A DNA stretch of 64,000 bases from contig NZ_KV917369.1 in NCBI RefSeq assembly GCF_002019595.1, forward strand, positions 406,458 through 470,457, given 5' to 3'. This document shows, piece after piece, positions 50,792-58,537 of the stretch. The number at the start of each line of letters is the position of its first letter. Within the stretch, counting starts at the first letter, position 1. The notes under the pieces were generated by a model. That model had not been told where the DNA came from. It was given only the letters and a program-made list of their open reading frames with translations, and searched no databases. Source of the DNA: Priestia abyssalis (GTDB lineage Bacteria > Bacillota > Bacilli > Bacillales > Bacillaceae_H). Made by a program: the position numbers and the translations under genes.

Positions 50792-51466
50792 TTAATATGT
50801 TTCCACATGCAGGGAATTTCCATCTTCCCACTCGGCATATAAAACTTGGGAGTAGTGCCGGATACCTTTTTTGTGCAGCTCTTCTTGAAGCCATGTTTCA
50901 TTGAGTCCGCTCATGGTTAAATTTTCTTTTAAAAGCCGGCCGTCACTAATGAAAGTGATGGGCAAAGCGGGCGGCTTATTTGACATATTATGATCGGCTC
51001 TTGTAGGCGTTGCGTACTCTGCCTTTTTCAAGACGCTTACCGTACCATTCGTTTCTAAAATGGCATATTCCACTTCCCGTAAGGAAAACGCGTCTTTCGC
51101 TCGAAGCAAATGCTGGAGTTGGTCAATGTCCAAATGATTTTTCTTCAGTTCGTCATATTGAATTTTTCCTTTATGGATGATAAGGGACGGTTTTCCCTCC
51201 AAAAAGCCCCGAATCCGAATATTCTTCTGTGTAATGATTTCGGTTGAAAAGATCAGTATCCCCCAAAAAGCTACGGCAAATAAAATTTCGGTCAAACCGA
51301 TTTCATGGTCATAAAGAGCGTTTCCGACAAGTTCACCGAGAACAAGGGCCGAAATAAAGTCGAATGTTGTGATTTGGGTAATCGTCATTTTTCCAAGGAG
51401 CCTAGTCAAAAAAAACAGGCTGAAAAAGCCTACGAACAATTCGAGCGCTATACGTAAAAAATCCAT
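50792..51466 (-). CDS. DUF421 (YetF-like) membrane protein
   Basis: A 224-residue relative of the DUF421 protein in the spoVA2-type operon. Helices at about 3-20, 28-48 and 55-75 are followed by the soluble DUF421 domain (RGFLEGKPSLIIHKGKIQYDEL near 85-105; LLRAKDAFSLREVEYAILETNGTVSVL near 120-145). It lacks the DUF1657-like tail. The start at 51466 is chosen by AGGAG seven bases upstream; earlier in-frame ATGs overlap or precede that site. It is monocistronic between a hairpin and the yjcF-yjcG terminator. Function unknown. Confidence 0.88.
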   Translation of the reverse strand: MDFLRIALELFVGFFSLFFLTRLLGKMTITQITTFDFISALVLGELVGNALYDHEIGLTEILFAVAFWGILIFSTEIITQKNIRIRGFLEGKPSLIIHKGKIQYDELKKNHLDIDQLQHLLRAKDAFSLREVEYAILETNGTVSVLKKAEYATPTRADHNMSNKPPALPITFISDGRLLKENLTMSGLNETWLQEELHKKGIRHYSQVLYAEWEDGNSLHVETY

Positions 51467-51547
51467 ATGCATTCTCCTAAACGACGTAATTACTATATAG
51501 CTTTGTACGGAATGGATCATTTTATGAATGCAAATCTGTCCAAAGAA

Positions 51548-51578
51548 AAAGAGACACGAAAAATTTTCGTGTCTCTTT
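51548..51578 (-). terminator. yjcG-yjcF operon terminator
   Basis: AAAGAGACACGAAAA pairs with TTTTCGTGTCTCTTT, 150 bases beyond the yjcF stop on the minus strand. Confidence 0.75.
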
Positions 51579-51724
51579 CTTTACAGTTTATCCTGCTTTA
51601 ATGGGCTCTGCACGACTATGCCTCAAGCCGTAAAAGACCCATATTCACCCTATATTTATCCAATATTTTCTATGAGCGTAACGTTTAGTGTTATGAAAAC
51701 TTTTGTCAGATGAAGACACATACT

Positions 51725-52150
51725 TTAAGATAATGTTTTAACCATCGTGACATGGGGGATGCCGGCATCTAAAAACTCACCCGATACGGTTTCATAGCCG
51801 AGTTTTTGATAAAAGCCTTCGGCATGCGTTTGGGCGTTTAACTTGAGTTTATCCATTCCATGCTGGAGGGCGATATGCTCCATTTCCATCATGATGATTT
51901 TACCTGCACCGCTTTTTCGGTGGGAAGGCATGACACAAATGCGTTCTACCTTTCCGTAACCATCTACGATACGGAAGCGTCCTGCCCCGACCGGCTCTTT
52001 TGCATCGTATAGCACAACGTGTACGGCTTCATCTTCATATTGATCGATTTCCTCTTCAAGAGGAACTTGCTGCTCTTCGACAAATACTTGTTTACGAACA
52101 TAAAAAGCATCCTGGAGTTCTTGTTCATTTGATGTTTGTTTAATGTTCAA
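51725..52150 (-). CDS. yjcF: GNAT-family acetyltransferase YjcF
   Basis: Predicted N-acetyltransferase, 141 aa, matching B. subtilis YjcF in length and position. VRKQVFVEEQQVPLEEEID near 18-36 is typical of the ElaA/YjcF group, followed by GAGRFRIVDGYGKVERICVMP and the acetyl-CoA loop HRKSGAGKIIMMEME near 77-91. GFYQKLGYETVSGEFLDAGI ends the fold. The start is TTG, eight bases after AAAGGAA, and lies five bases after yjcG, so the genes are translationally linked. Substrate unknown. Confidence 0.92.
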   Translation of the reverse strand: MNIKQTSNEQELQDAFYVRKQVFVEEQQVPLEEEIDQYEDEAVHVVLYDAKEPVGAGRFRIVDGYGKVERICVMPSHRKSGAGKIIMMEMEHIALQHGMDKLKLNAQTHAEGFYQKLGYETVSGEFLDAGIPHVTMVKTLS

Positions 52151-52155
52151 TTTTT

Positions 52156-52668
52156 TTATTCCTTTCCAAAACGAAATGTTTCATAAACGGTCCATGTATC
52201 ATTATCCAATTGATACATCAAATGGAAACGATCCACTATTTCTGAATGGGATACATCGACAAGTTTTAATTGGCTGTATACATCAAGATGTTCATCATCG
52301 GAAAGTCCTTGACCGATGGTGATATGGGGTACGAAAGCATATGGAGATTCTTGTGATAAGCTACCTGTATGAAGTCGCTCATATAAATCTTCCAACGCTT
52401 CATTTTTTTCTACTTTAAAATATAGAACATTATTGACGGGGGAAAATGAGCTCACTTTTGTTACATTCAAGTTAAAGGGCTCTGTTGTGTTTGCCACTCT
52501 CTCTAATTCTTGAGAAATTTCCTTGATTTCGTTTTCTGATGCTTCGAAAGTTTCCTTTACAGTAAGATGTGGAGCAATCAACGCATAATGTGTATCGTAT
52601 CGTTTTCGGTACGAATTTGCAGCATCTTGCAATGTTTTTGATGGAAATATAACAACTCCATATTTCAT
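52156..52668 (-). CDS. yjcG: 2H phosphoesterase / RNA ligase-like protein YjcG
   Basis: A 170-residue member of the 2H (LigT/YjcG) phosphoesterase superfamily, which act on 2'-5' or cyclic phosphates of RNA or nucleotides. Both catalytic motifs are present: APHLTVKE (near 33-40) and VPHITIGQ (near 117-124), each with His-x-Thr. A crystal structure of B. subtilis YjcG is known to me as a LigT-like fold; its substrate is not established. The ribosome site is GAGGAGG. It leads the yjcG-yjcF pair. Confidence 0.93.
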   Translation of the reverse strand: MKYGVVIFPSKTLQDAANSYRKRYDTHYALIAPHLTVKETFEASENEIKEISQELERVANTTEPFNLNVTKVSSFSPVNNVLYFKVEKNEALEDLYERLHTGSLSQESPYAFVPHITIGQGLSDDEHLDVYSQLKLVDVSHSEIVDRFHLMYQLDNDTWTVYETFRFGKE

Positions 52669-52819
52669 TGTTTGTCCTCCTCGGTGGATATGTGGATTGA
52701 ACTAATTATAACAAATTTTCAAAAAAACATATGTGATAAATCCTATGCCGCTCATGCAGATAAAAAGCGGAACATGATTAGCACGTAAATCTGGACAAGA
52801 CAGTGGATGTCCATAAATG

Positions 52820-53548
52820 TTATATATGCAGCATTTGTGTTAGTGCTCGTTTTAAATCAGGCTGCCAATATTTCCACTTATGATCTCCGGAAAATTCTTC
52901 GTAAAAGGTTTGAAACTTCCTTTCTGTTAGTAAAGCGTGAAGTTTTCGGTTAGGTGTTAGAAAATCGGAAAATTTCCCGTCTGTCATCTGAACATTCGTT
53001 TCGTCTTGGCCAATCACGTGATAGAACTCAAGCAGTGAAGGCTGCTCAAAAGATGAGACTTTATGCAGCACCGCATCATTTACAAATGGCGATTGCATAA
53101 TGACTTTTCCGAATGTATGAGGATATGTAAGAGCGGTAAGAAGGGAAGCAGTCCCGGCGAGAGAATCACCTGCTAACACACGTGAGTGCCCCATTTGAAG
53201 CGTTGGATAACGCTCGTCTAAAAAAGGTACAAGCTCATGCGCTAAAAAACGAATGTACGCTTCATGCTGTTCACCATCGGGATGGTATTTCTTTCTGCGT
53301 TCTGCAACAGAAGAGTAAGGAATTCCGCAAAAGATGGTGTTGTGAATTATGTTCTCGCCTAATAGTTCCTCAACAAGACGGGGAATCCTTCCAAACCTAT
53401 AATAATCTTGTCCATCTTGAGCAATCAGTAATGAATATTTGTAGAGCGGTGAAAAAGAAGCGGGTAAATAGATCAGCAAGGATATATCTTCCTGCAGTTC
53501 TTCACTATACAAAGAGAGTTCTTCGGTTTGTCCCACTTTTCTGTTCAA
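52820..53548 (-). CDS. yjcH: Alpha/beta-hydrolase esterase YjcH (Fes/EntF-like)
   Basis: Predicted serine esterase of the enterochelin-esterase-like group, 242 aa from TTG 53548 (AGGTGA six bases upstream); GTG at 53557 overlaps that site. Motifs: ISLLIYLPASF near 27-37, LIAQDGQDYY near 43, the nucleophile elbow VLAGDSLAGTASLL (Ser in GDSLAG) near 126-139, and a late His in SGDHKWKYW near 222. Some relatives release iron from siderophores; no siderophore genes are nearby, so the substrate is unknown. It is on the same strand as yjcG-yjcF but 150 bases upstream. Confidence 0.88.
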   Translation of the reverse strand: MNRKVGQTEELSLYSEELQEDISLLIYLPASFSPLYKYSLLIAQDGQDYYRFGRIPRLVEELLGENIIHNTIFCGIPYSSVAERRKKYHPDGEQHEAYIRFLAHELVPFLDERYPTLQMGHSRVLAGDSLAGTASLLTALTYPHTFGKVIMQSPFVNDAVLHKVSSFEQPSLLEFYHVIGQDETNVQMTDGKFSDFLTPNRKLHALLTERKFQTFYEEFSGDHKWKYWQPDLKRALTQMLHI

Positions 53549-53557
53549 GTAAATCAC

Positions 53558-53894
53558 CTCATCTTTGAAAGCGTTATCTACATTTTACCATATTGTGAAA
53601 GAAAATGTCTGTCTGAAAATTCTCCTATTTCACACATGGATGAAAAGGGTCATTTTCTTATTAGTGGCATTTCGGATGAAGGAGTCTAAAATGATAAAAA
53701 TTAATATTGTTTTTTAATAAAGCTTATTCAATTGAAATAAGGCTCTGCTACAACCTCATTTTTCAGGAGCGGGATATTGTATAGAAACTGTTAATGGCCT
53801 TTTAATTTTTTGTTAAAAGAAACAGGCAATGGTTGGCATAGGAAATGAGATATGTCATTCTATAAATAAGAAGAAGTGAGAAGGGGAGAGGGAA
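53558..53894. other. Intergenic region between yjcH and a PgpA-like gene
   Basis: 337 A+T-rich bases containing the divergent upstream regions. Only tiny frames (17 codons or fewer) occur. No motif recognised. Confidence 0.35.
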
Positions 53895-54428
53895 ATGAGC
53901 AGCAAAACATTTGTGCCGAGCAAGGATGTAACGAAAGCGACGTTTTTGGCGCTGGAGGAGCGCGGTGTATCCATTTTGGATATTGCAGAAATCGTCTATG
54001 AAATGCAAGCCCCTTATAATGAAGGGTTAACGGTGAATGAGTGTGCCCAAAGCGTTGAGCGTGTATTGCAAAAACGAGAGATTCAGCATGCGCTCCTAGT
54101 AGGCATCGAACTGGACAAGCTGGCAGAGCAAAAAAAGCTGTCCGAACCTTTGCAATCCATTGTAGATCAAGATGAGGGACTATTTGGAGTGGATGAAACG
54201 ATTGCGCTTGGAGCCGTTTTGACATACGGAAGTATCGCGGTAACAACATTTGGTCACCTAGACAAGTGTAAAATCGGCATTATCCATCAATTAAATGAGA
54301 AGAAGGAAAATTGTGTCCATACGTTTCTCGATGATTTAGTCGCCAGCGTTGCAGCATGCGCTGCAAGCCGGATTGCCCATCGCTACCGTGATGAGATGGA
54401 GGCTGCTGAAGAAGAGGAAGTAGTTTAA
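53895..54428 (+). CDS. Phosphatidylglycerophosphatase A-family protein (YutG-like)
   Basis: A 177-residue protein related to PgpA, the phosphatase that forms phosphatidylglycerol, in the soluble YutG/YpjQ branch of bacilli. The hallmark FLDDLVASVAACAASRIAHRY near 144-164 carries the conserved Asp pair. GVDETIALGAVLTYGSIAVTTFGHLDK near 98-124 is a second conserved block. There is no strong membrane helix, unlike E. coli PgpA, so activity on phosphatidylglycerophosphate is uncertain. In B. subtilis yutG lies elsewhere. The ribosome site is AGGGGAGAGGG. Confidence 0.85.
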   Translation: MSSKTFVPSKDVTKATFLALEERGVSILDIAEIVYEMQAPYNEGLTVNECAQSVERVLQKREIQHALLVGIELDKLAEQKKLSEPLQSIVDQDEGLFGVDETIALGAVLTYGSIAVTTFGHLDKCKIGIIHQLNEKKENCVHTFLDDLVASVAACAASRIAHRYRDEMEAAEEEEVV

Positions 54429-54497
54429 ATATAGTAAAGCCGACAAACCAGAATGGTATGAATAGAGTGAAAATCGGATCGAAAAACGATATTTAAT

Positions 54498-54592
54498 AAA
54501 AGGCCCGTCACTGAAATTTTGGTTTTCACGACGGGTCTTTTAGGGAGGATAACGAAATAGAGTTGCTTTTTGCTCTATTTCGTTATCCTCTC
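54498..54592. terminator. Paired hairpins after the PgpA-like gene and the GNAT gene
   Basis: First stem 54498-54542 pairs AAAAGGCCCGTC with GACGGGTCTTTT... around A+T-rich sequence. Second stem 54545-54592 pairs GAGGATAACGAAATAGAG with CTCTATTTCGTTATCCTC, and its right arm includes the last codons of the minus-strand GNAT gene. The arrangement copies that at 3.1 kb. Confidence 0.75.
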
Positions 54593-55066
54593 TTTTAGTT
54601 TTAATTGCATAAGACGGCTGATAGAGCTCATGCCTTGTTTTTCATAAAACCGAATGGCTTTCTCGTTGAATTCCCATACATTCAGCTGCAGCGCAAAGGC
54701 TTTTTGCTTAAGGGCCCATTTCTTTGTTTGTTCAAACAATCCTGCACCGATCCCGAACTGATGATAAGCCTTTTTTACTCCAAAATAGTCAATAAAGGCC
54801 GTACATCGTTCTTCCTCTTCAAAGGGGTACGTTGCATAGAGGAGTTCAACAAATGAATAGCCGACGATTAAACCGTTCAATTCTGCTACAATGATGACGT
54901 GATAAGGACTTGAAAGATACGATTGAAACTTGTAGGGAGACATGGATGGGTGGCCGGGAGGAAACATATCCGGAATTGCATTTGAATGAAGCTCGTCAGA
55001 TTCGCTCAATATAAGTGAAATTCCGGTATAGTCATAAACGGTTGCTTTACGATATATAATTTTCAT
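54575..55066 (-). CDS. GNAT-family N-acetyltransferase
   Basis: Predicted acetyltransferase, 163 aa. The fold is complete: KIIYRKATVYDYTGISLIL at the start, VIIVAELNGLIVGYSFVEL near 60, AFIDYFGVKKAYHQFGIGAGLFEQTKKWA with the acetyl-CoA loop near 90-115, and FALQLNVWEFNEKAIRFYEKQGM near 120. The ATG at 55066 has GGCGGGG seven bases upstream; the ATG at 55072 is too close to it. Substrate unknown. Its last codons form an arm of a terminator hairpin. Confidence 0.88.
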   Translation of the reverse strand: MKIIYRKATVYDYTGISLILSESDELHSNAIPDMFPPGHPSMSPYKFQSYLSSPYHVIIVAELNGLIVGYSFVELLYATYPFEEEERCTAFIDYFGVKKAYHQFGIGAGLFEQTKKWALKQKAFALQLNVWEFNEKAIRFYEKQGMSSISRLMQLKLKERITK

Positions 55067-55225
55067 TCGCATACCCCGCCTAAAAAATTAGTGTTCCTTC
55101 ATTATATGCAATATTTCTTTGAAAGGTTTTTATCGCTTATTAACGGGCAGCCAATCATGATAAAAATGAACACAACAGTTTATTGTCATGGGAGTAGGAC
55201 CCCCGCCGCATTATCTTTTCAGAAA

Positions 55226-55257
55226 CAGTAAACCTGGCTGTATGGCCAGGCTTACTG
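55226..55257 (-). terminator. Terminator of the arylamine acetyltransferase gene
   Basis: CAGTAAACCTGGC pairs with GCCAGGCTTACTG around TGTATG (one mismatch); it overlaps the gene's stop codon. Confidence 0.65.
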
Positions 55258-56001
55258 TGTTAGATTAATTTGAAAGTATTTTTCCAGCAAAGCGGGAATT
55301 TCATCGCTTTGCACTTCCATTTTCTGTTTGCCTTGGTCGTTTGTCGTGATTAAAGTGGTCCCTGACAGCGTGATTCTTCCCGTTTTTGTCGCGATCGTCG
55401 TTAAGTTCGTCTTTGTAAACGGAGAGTCGGGAGATGTTTGATTGAACTCACACATCGGGGCAAATTGTTCGAGTTTTTTCTTGTCTGTCGTAAAACGGTA
55501 TTTCGTTTTCCATGATTTTTCTTGCTTTTGTAAGTCATACGTCATGCTATCAAGCTGCTTAACACGATAGACGCTGCGCACATCCTCAACGGTTTCGCCT
55601 GTAAGCGGAATCGGCTTGCGGACAGAATCCCCAAATCCCACATCCACAAGATACGTCCGCTTATCGAGATGAACGAGGAGGGTGGCATGACTGTCTTGAA
55701 GTGCCCATGACCCGTTTTCCTTTTGAACTGTTGCAGAAATTAAATGGGCATCAAATCCAAGCTGTTCCAACAGCCAGCAAAACAATCCGTTCAGTTCATA
55801 GCAAAATCCCCCTCGACGATGCTCTACGATCTTTTGATAAAAGCGCTGAACGTCTAAAAGGATAGGAGTTTGATAAATAACATCCAAATTTTCAAAGGGG
55901 ATATGAAGCATGTGCTGTTCTTGCAGATGGTATAAATAGTCAAGTGTTGCTTCTTTTTCCTTTTCCGCAGCAAAACGATTCAAATAAGCCGCTTTATCCA
56001 T
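55252..56001 (-). CDS. Arylamine N-acetyltransferase
   Basis: Transfers acetyl from acetyl-CoA to arylamines and hydrazines, 249 aa. The cysteine-protease-like triad is visible: Cys67 in RRGGFCYELN, His in DSHATLLVHL near 105, and Asp in YLVDVGFGDS near 121. The N-terminal helical HIPFENLDV segment and the later beta-barrel and lid are present. Length is slightly under the usual 260-280. GGAGGTG precedes the ATG. Physiological role in bacilli is unclear; probably detoxification. It is the last gene before the tRNA-linked island and reads away from it. Confidence 0.93.
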   Translation of the reverse strand: MDKAAYLNRFAAEKEKEATLDYLYHLQEQHMLHIPFENLDVIYQTPILLDVQRFYQKIVEHRRGGFCYELNGLFCWLLEQLGFDAHLISATVQKENGSWALQDSHATLLVHLDKRTYLVDVGFGDSVRKPIPLTGETVEDVRSVYRVKQLDSMTYDLQKQEKSWKTKYRFTTDKKKLEQFAPMCEFNQTSPDSPFTKTNLTTIATKTGRITLSGTTLITTNDQGKQKMEVQSDEIPALLEKYFQINLTQ

Positions 56002-56087
56002 GGCTTTTTCACCTCCAGCATTCCTTAAAAACAGTTTAGCAAATACAAGAGACTATTTACTATTTTAAAGAACTATATAGATCGATT

Positions 56088-56132
56088 TAGAAAATTTGAC
56101 ATGACCAGAAGGCGGTCATGTCAAATTTTCTA
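56088..56132. repeat. Perfect 19-bp inverted repeat between the NAT gene and tRNA-Val
   Basis: TAGAAAATTTGACATGACC is followed by a 7-base loop and its exact complement. It lies 86 bases upstream of the NAT start and 160 bases before the tRNA, so no gene ends into it. It could be an operator, a terminator for readthrough, or a remnant of a mobile element. Confidence 0.6.
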
Positions 56133-56293
56133 GACCTTTAAGGGCATATTCGAGTTATCTAAATAACCGATTGTGAAAGTCTTCCAATAGGATAAAGATG
56201 TGTCGAGTTATTAAGTGGAATGTATATAAAAAGGTAGTTGACAAGAATAGTATTGAAGAATATAATAAAAACAGTTACACAACATCACATCAC

Positions 56294-56366
56294 GATTCCG
56301 TAGCTCAGCTGGGAGAGCGCTACCTTGACAGGGTAGAGGTCGCTGGTTCGAACCCAGTCGGAATCA
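56294..56366 (+). tRNA. tRNA-Val (GAC)
   Basis: A 73-nt cloverleaf. Acceptor GATTCCG pairs with CGGAATC, and A is the discriminator. The D-arm includes GCTCAGCTGGGAGAGC. The anticodon stem CTACC/GGTAG frames the loop TTGACAG with anticodon GAC (valine). The T-arm CTGG-TTCGAAC-CCAG is standard. CCA is not encoded. A tyrosine recombinase gene begins 124 bases downstream in the same direction, so the tRNA 3' end is the likely attachment site of the island that follows. Confidence 0.95.
56340..56366 (+). other. Probable integration (attL) site at the tRNA-Val 3' end
   Basis: Tyrosine recombinases next to a tRNA usually recombine within the T-arm and acceptor 3' half, leaving a direct repeat at the far end. 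The repeat would include GGTTCGAACCCAGTCGGAATC-like bases. I searched the rest of the window by eye and found no second copy, so attR must lie past 64 kb if the element is complete. Confidence 0.45.
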
Positions 56367-56450
56367 TTATACCAATTGTATCAAGGGTTGAACGGTGTTT
56401 TTAAACTTGGTACTGTACAATGGTTGTAGTGATAATTACTACAATCAAGG

Positions 56451-56488
56451 AAGACCACTTCACTAATTTAAGGTGAGGTGGTCTTTTT
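56451..56488 (+). terminator. Terminator hairpin containing the integrase ribosome site
   Basis: AAGACCAC-TTCAC pairs with GGTGA-GGTGGTCTT and is followed by TTTTTT, two bases before the integrase ATG. The right arm holds AAGGTGAGG, the only ribosome-site-like sequence. The stem can thus both end transcription from the tRNA and hide the initiation site. A second inverted repeat TTGTAGT/ACTACAA lies just upstream (56424-56444). Confidence 0.6.
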
Positions 56489-56489
56489 T

Positions 56490-57407
56490 ATGTTATTAAA
56501 ATTTGCTGTTCAAGACTTTTTAGATGACCGAGAATTTAAAAATTTATCTCCTACTACAATTTCAAGTTACAAAGAAATTCTTAAACAGTTCCAGAGTTTT
56601 TGTAACGACAACGAAATTGTAAATGTCCAAGATATTACCCCTAATGTAATTAAGAAATTTCTACTCCACTATCAGAAAAAAGGTAACAACGCTACAACAA
56701 CCAATTCCAAACTTCAAAGGGTAAAGGCCTTTTTAAACTACATGATTGAGATTGAGGTAATAGAAAAGAACCCTGCTATAAAAATCCAACGTGCTAAAGA
56801 AGATATAAAGATTGAAGTGTTTTCAGATTATCACATTAAACAAATGCTGAATTATTACAAACGGATTAAACAACGTGAAAAAGCATTTTATGCGTATAGA
56901 GATTATTCCATTATTGTTTGCTTGATTTCTAGTGGGATTAGATTATCAGAAATGTGTAATTTACGTTGGACTGATATTGATTTTAAAAACAATTCAATGA
57001 GTATTTATGGAAAATCCCGTACATACGAAACAATTCCCATTACAGGAAAATTAGTAAAGGAATTGTCTGCCTATAAGGTGTATTGTGAACAGTTTTTTGG
57101 CATTGAGAACTTAAATGACTATGTATTTACGAATCGTTACAATAAGAAGCTAACACCAAATGCAGTACAGAATGTATTTAAACGACTAGCAAAAATCATG
57201 AACTTTAGAGATGTAAGATTATCTAGCCATACTTTTAGACATACATTTTGTCAGCGTTGTATTCAATCAGGAATGAGTACATTTGCTGTTCAACGTTTAC
57301 TGAGACATTCATCTATCTCAGTAACAGAACGCTATGCTGCTATGTGGGGAAATGATTTGAAAGAACAGAATGATAGATTCAATCCACTAAACACGTTAGA
57401 GATTTAA
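56490..57407 (+). CDS. Tyrosine recombinase/integrase
   Basis: Site-specific integrase of the phage/ICE type, 305 aa, the probable integration and excision enzyme of the tRNA-Val island. An N-terminal SAM-like DNA-binding domain (about 5-95, SPTTISSYKEILKQFQSFC) precedes the catalytic domain. Catalytic residues: Arg in SGIRLSEM (about 150), Lys in YGKSRTY (about 173), HTFRH (about 247-251), His in LRHSS (about 271) and Tyr in ERYAAMW (about 281). All five classes are present, so it looks active. The ATG at 56490 is preferred over GTG at 56478, which lies inside the ribosome-site region. Confidence 0.93.
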   Translation: MLLKFAVQDFLDDREFKNLSPTTISSYKEILKQFQSFCNDNEIVNVQDITPNVIKKFLLHYQKKGNNATTTNSKLQRVKAFLNYMIEIEVIEKNPAIKIQRAKEDIKIEVFSDYHIKQMLNYYKRIKQREKAFYAYRDYSIIVCLISSGIRLSEMCNLRWTDIDFKNNSMSIYGKSRTYETIPITGKLVKELSAYKVYCEQFFGIENLNDYVFTNRYNKKLTPNAVQNVFKRLAKIMNFRDVRLSSHTFRHTFCQRCIQSGMSTFAVQRLLRHSSISVTERYAAMWGNDLKEQNDRFNPLNTLEI

Positions 57408-57437
57408 TCAAAAAAGCTTATTTAAAAAGAAAAAAGC

Positions 57438-57456
57438 CACGTGTTACCAGCACGTG
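57438..57456. repeat. CACGTG inverted pair after the integrase gene
   Basis: CACGTG-TTACCAG-CACGTG preceded by AAAAAAGC and followed by ACCAAG. The self-complementary hexamers can pair as a short hairpin after the integrase stop, or act as an operator for the next genes. Confidence 0.4.
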
Positions 57457-57642
57457 ACCAAGAATCTGCAAATAGAATTTCAAACTAAATACGGACAACC
57501 GTATAGTCAACCTTCATTTTATCGAAAAAAAATAGATGATGCAAGGCTTATTAAGTATTGCCTTTTTTTGAAGGATGAGTTAACTGCGGTGTTTCCGTTG
57601 ATATTTGGGGGAGAACTACACAATGCAGTCAGGAAACATTGA
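57454..57642 (+). CDS. Small ORF coupled to the helix-turn-helix gene
   Basis: A 62-residue frame starting with GTG but with no good ribosome site. The product (EFQTKYGQPYSQPSFYRKK; LIKYCLFLKDELTAVFPLI) has a protein-like composition, and its 3' end overlaps the start of the next gene by 20 bases, as in translational coupling. No family recognised; it may be an element-specific accessory to the next protein. Confidence 0.4.
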   Translation: MTKNLQIEFQTKYGQPYSQPSFYRKKIDDARLIKYCLFLKDELTAVFPLIFGGELHNAVRKH

Positions 57643-58432
57643 AAACTTTAAGCAACTATCACAATTTAGAGATATAAAAGATTTTAATAACAACATCGAA
57701 CAGTGGATGATTGAAGTTAAAGGTCAGTTTACAAAGTCAGAACTGGTTGCTTTAAAACGCCTTATTCGTTTTTCCGCAAAGGTTGCTGGTGTATGTAATG
57801 CGAAAATTGGAACAGTTGTTTCAGCTACCCATGAAGATAATGGTGTTGGAATTTCAAGAAGCACTTTTAAACGTATGATTGCAAAAGCTAAAGAATTAGG
57901 TTTGTTATTGGTACATGATACAGTACGGAAAAATGGTTCTAAATCGAGTAATGTATATGTGTTCAATCGTTTTCAATTACGTGTTGAACCATCTTTTGAA
58001 CCGTGTTCCGAACCATCTGAAAGCAAAAAATTGAACCAACCACAAACTGACAACCTTTCTAAAACTAACAACCAAAATAAAATTAAACGTAATGAAGCAG
58101 GTAATGTAAATGAACACGAAGTAATTCTGGATGTATCTTTTGTGAGTGAAAAAGTTCCTGTACAGTTTACTGATCTTGTTAGAAACTTTTTTAATGATGC
58201 AAAAAAAATTGAAGAGTTTTGGAAGTTAGTAACTATTTCTGCAAAGAAAAATAAAGTTACTAGTGACATTGTTAATACGGCAATTAAAGCTTTCAAAGTG
58301 TTGGTTAGAAAAATAAAATTTAGTAAGGTCAAAAACATTTATGGCTTCTTTTTCGGTATTTTAAATAGGCAGTTTAAAAAGACATATTGGACTGAAATGT
58401 TTAATACCTGGTGGAATTATATAGATAAATAA
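57623..58432 (+). CDS. Helix-turn-helix protein, probable element replication or control factor
   Basis: A 269-residue protein. The N-terminal domain (about 25-115) includes TKSELVALKRLIRFSAKV and GISRSTFKRMIAKAKELGLLL, a winged-helix/HTH pattern typical of plasmid and ICE replication initiators. A Ser/Pro/Asn-rich linker (about 120-165) leads to a C-terminal domain with DVSFVSEKVPVQFTDLVRNFF (about 168-190) and ending YWTEMFNTWWNYID. Start ATG 57623 has GGGGGAG eight bases upstream. A decayed second copy of the C-terminal domain lies at 63283. The exact function is inferred from architecture and position next to an integrase. Confidence 0.7.
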   Translation: MQSGNIENFKQLSQFRDIKDFNNNIEQWMIEVKGQFTKSELVALKRLIRFSAKVAGVCNAKIGTVVSATHEDNGVGISRSTFKRMIAKAKELGLLLVHDTVRKNGSKSSNVYVFNRFQLRVEPSFEPCSEPSESKKLNQPQTDNLSKTNNQNKIKRNEAGNVNEHEVILDVSFVSEKVPVQFTDLVRNFFNDAKKIEEFWKLVTISAKKNKVTSDIVNTAIKAFKVLVRKIKFSKVKNIYGFFFGILNRQFKKTYWTEMFNTWWNYIDK

Positions 58433-58537
58433 GAGTTATATTGCATACGTAATTTTTTTATATCTCTTTTACAAAAGATAGCAATTATATTGTATGATTA
58501 CCTTAAATGTTATTTTTAGTAAAAGGGGAATTTTTAG

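Noticed and set aside
53640-53720. Tiny frames upstream of the PgpA-like gene
   Set aside because: They are 17 codons or shorter with no conserved features or clear ribosome sites.
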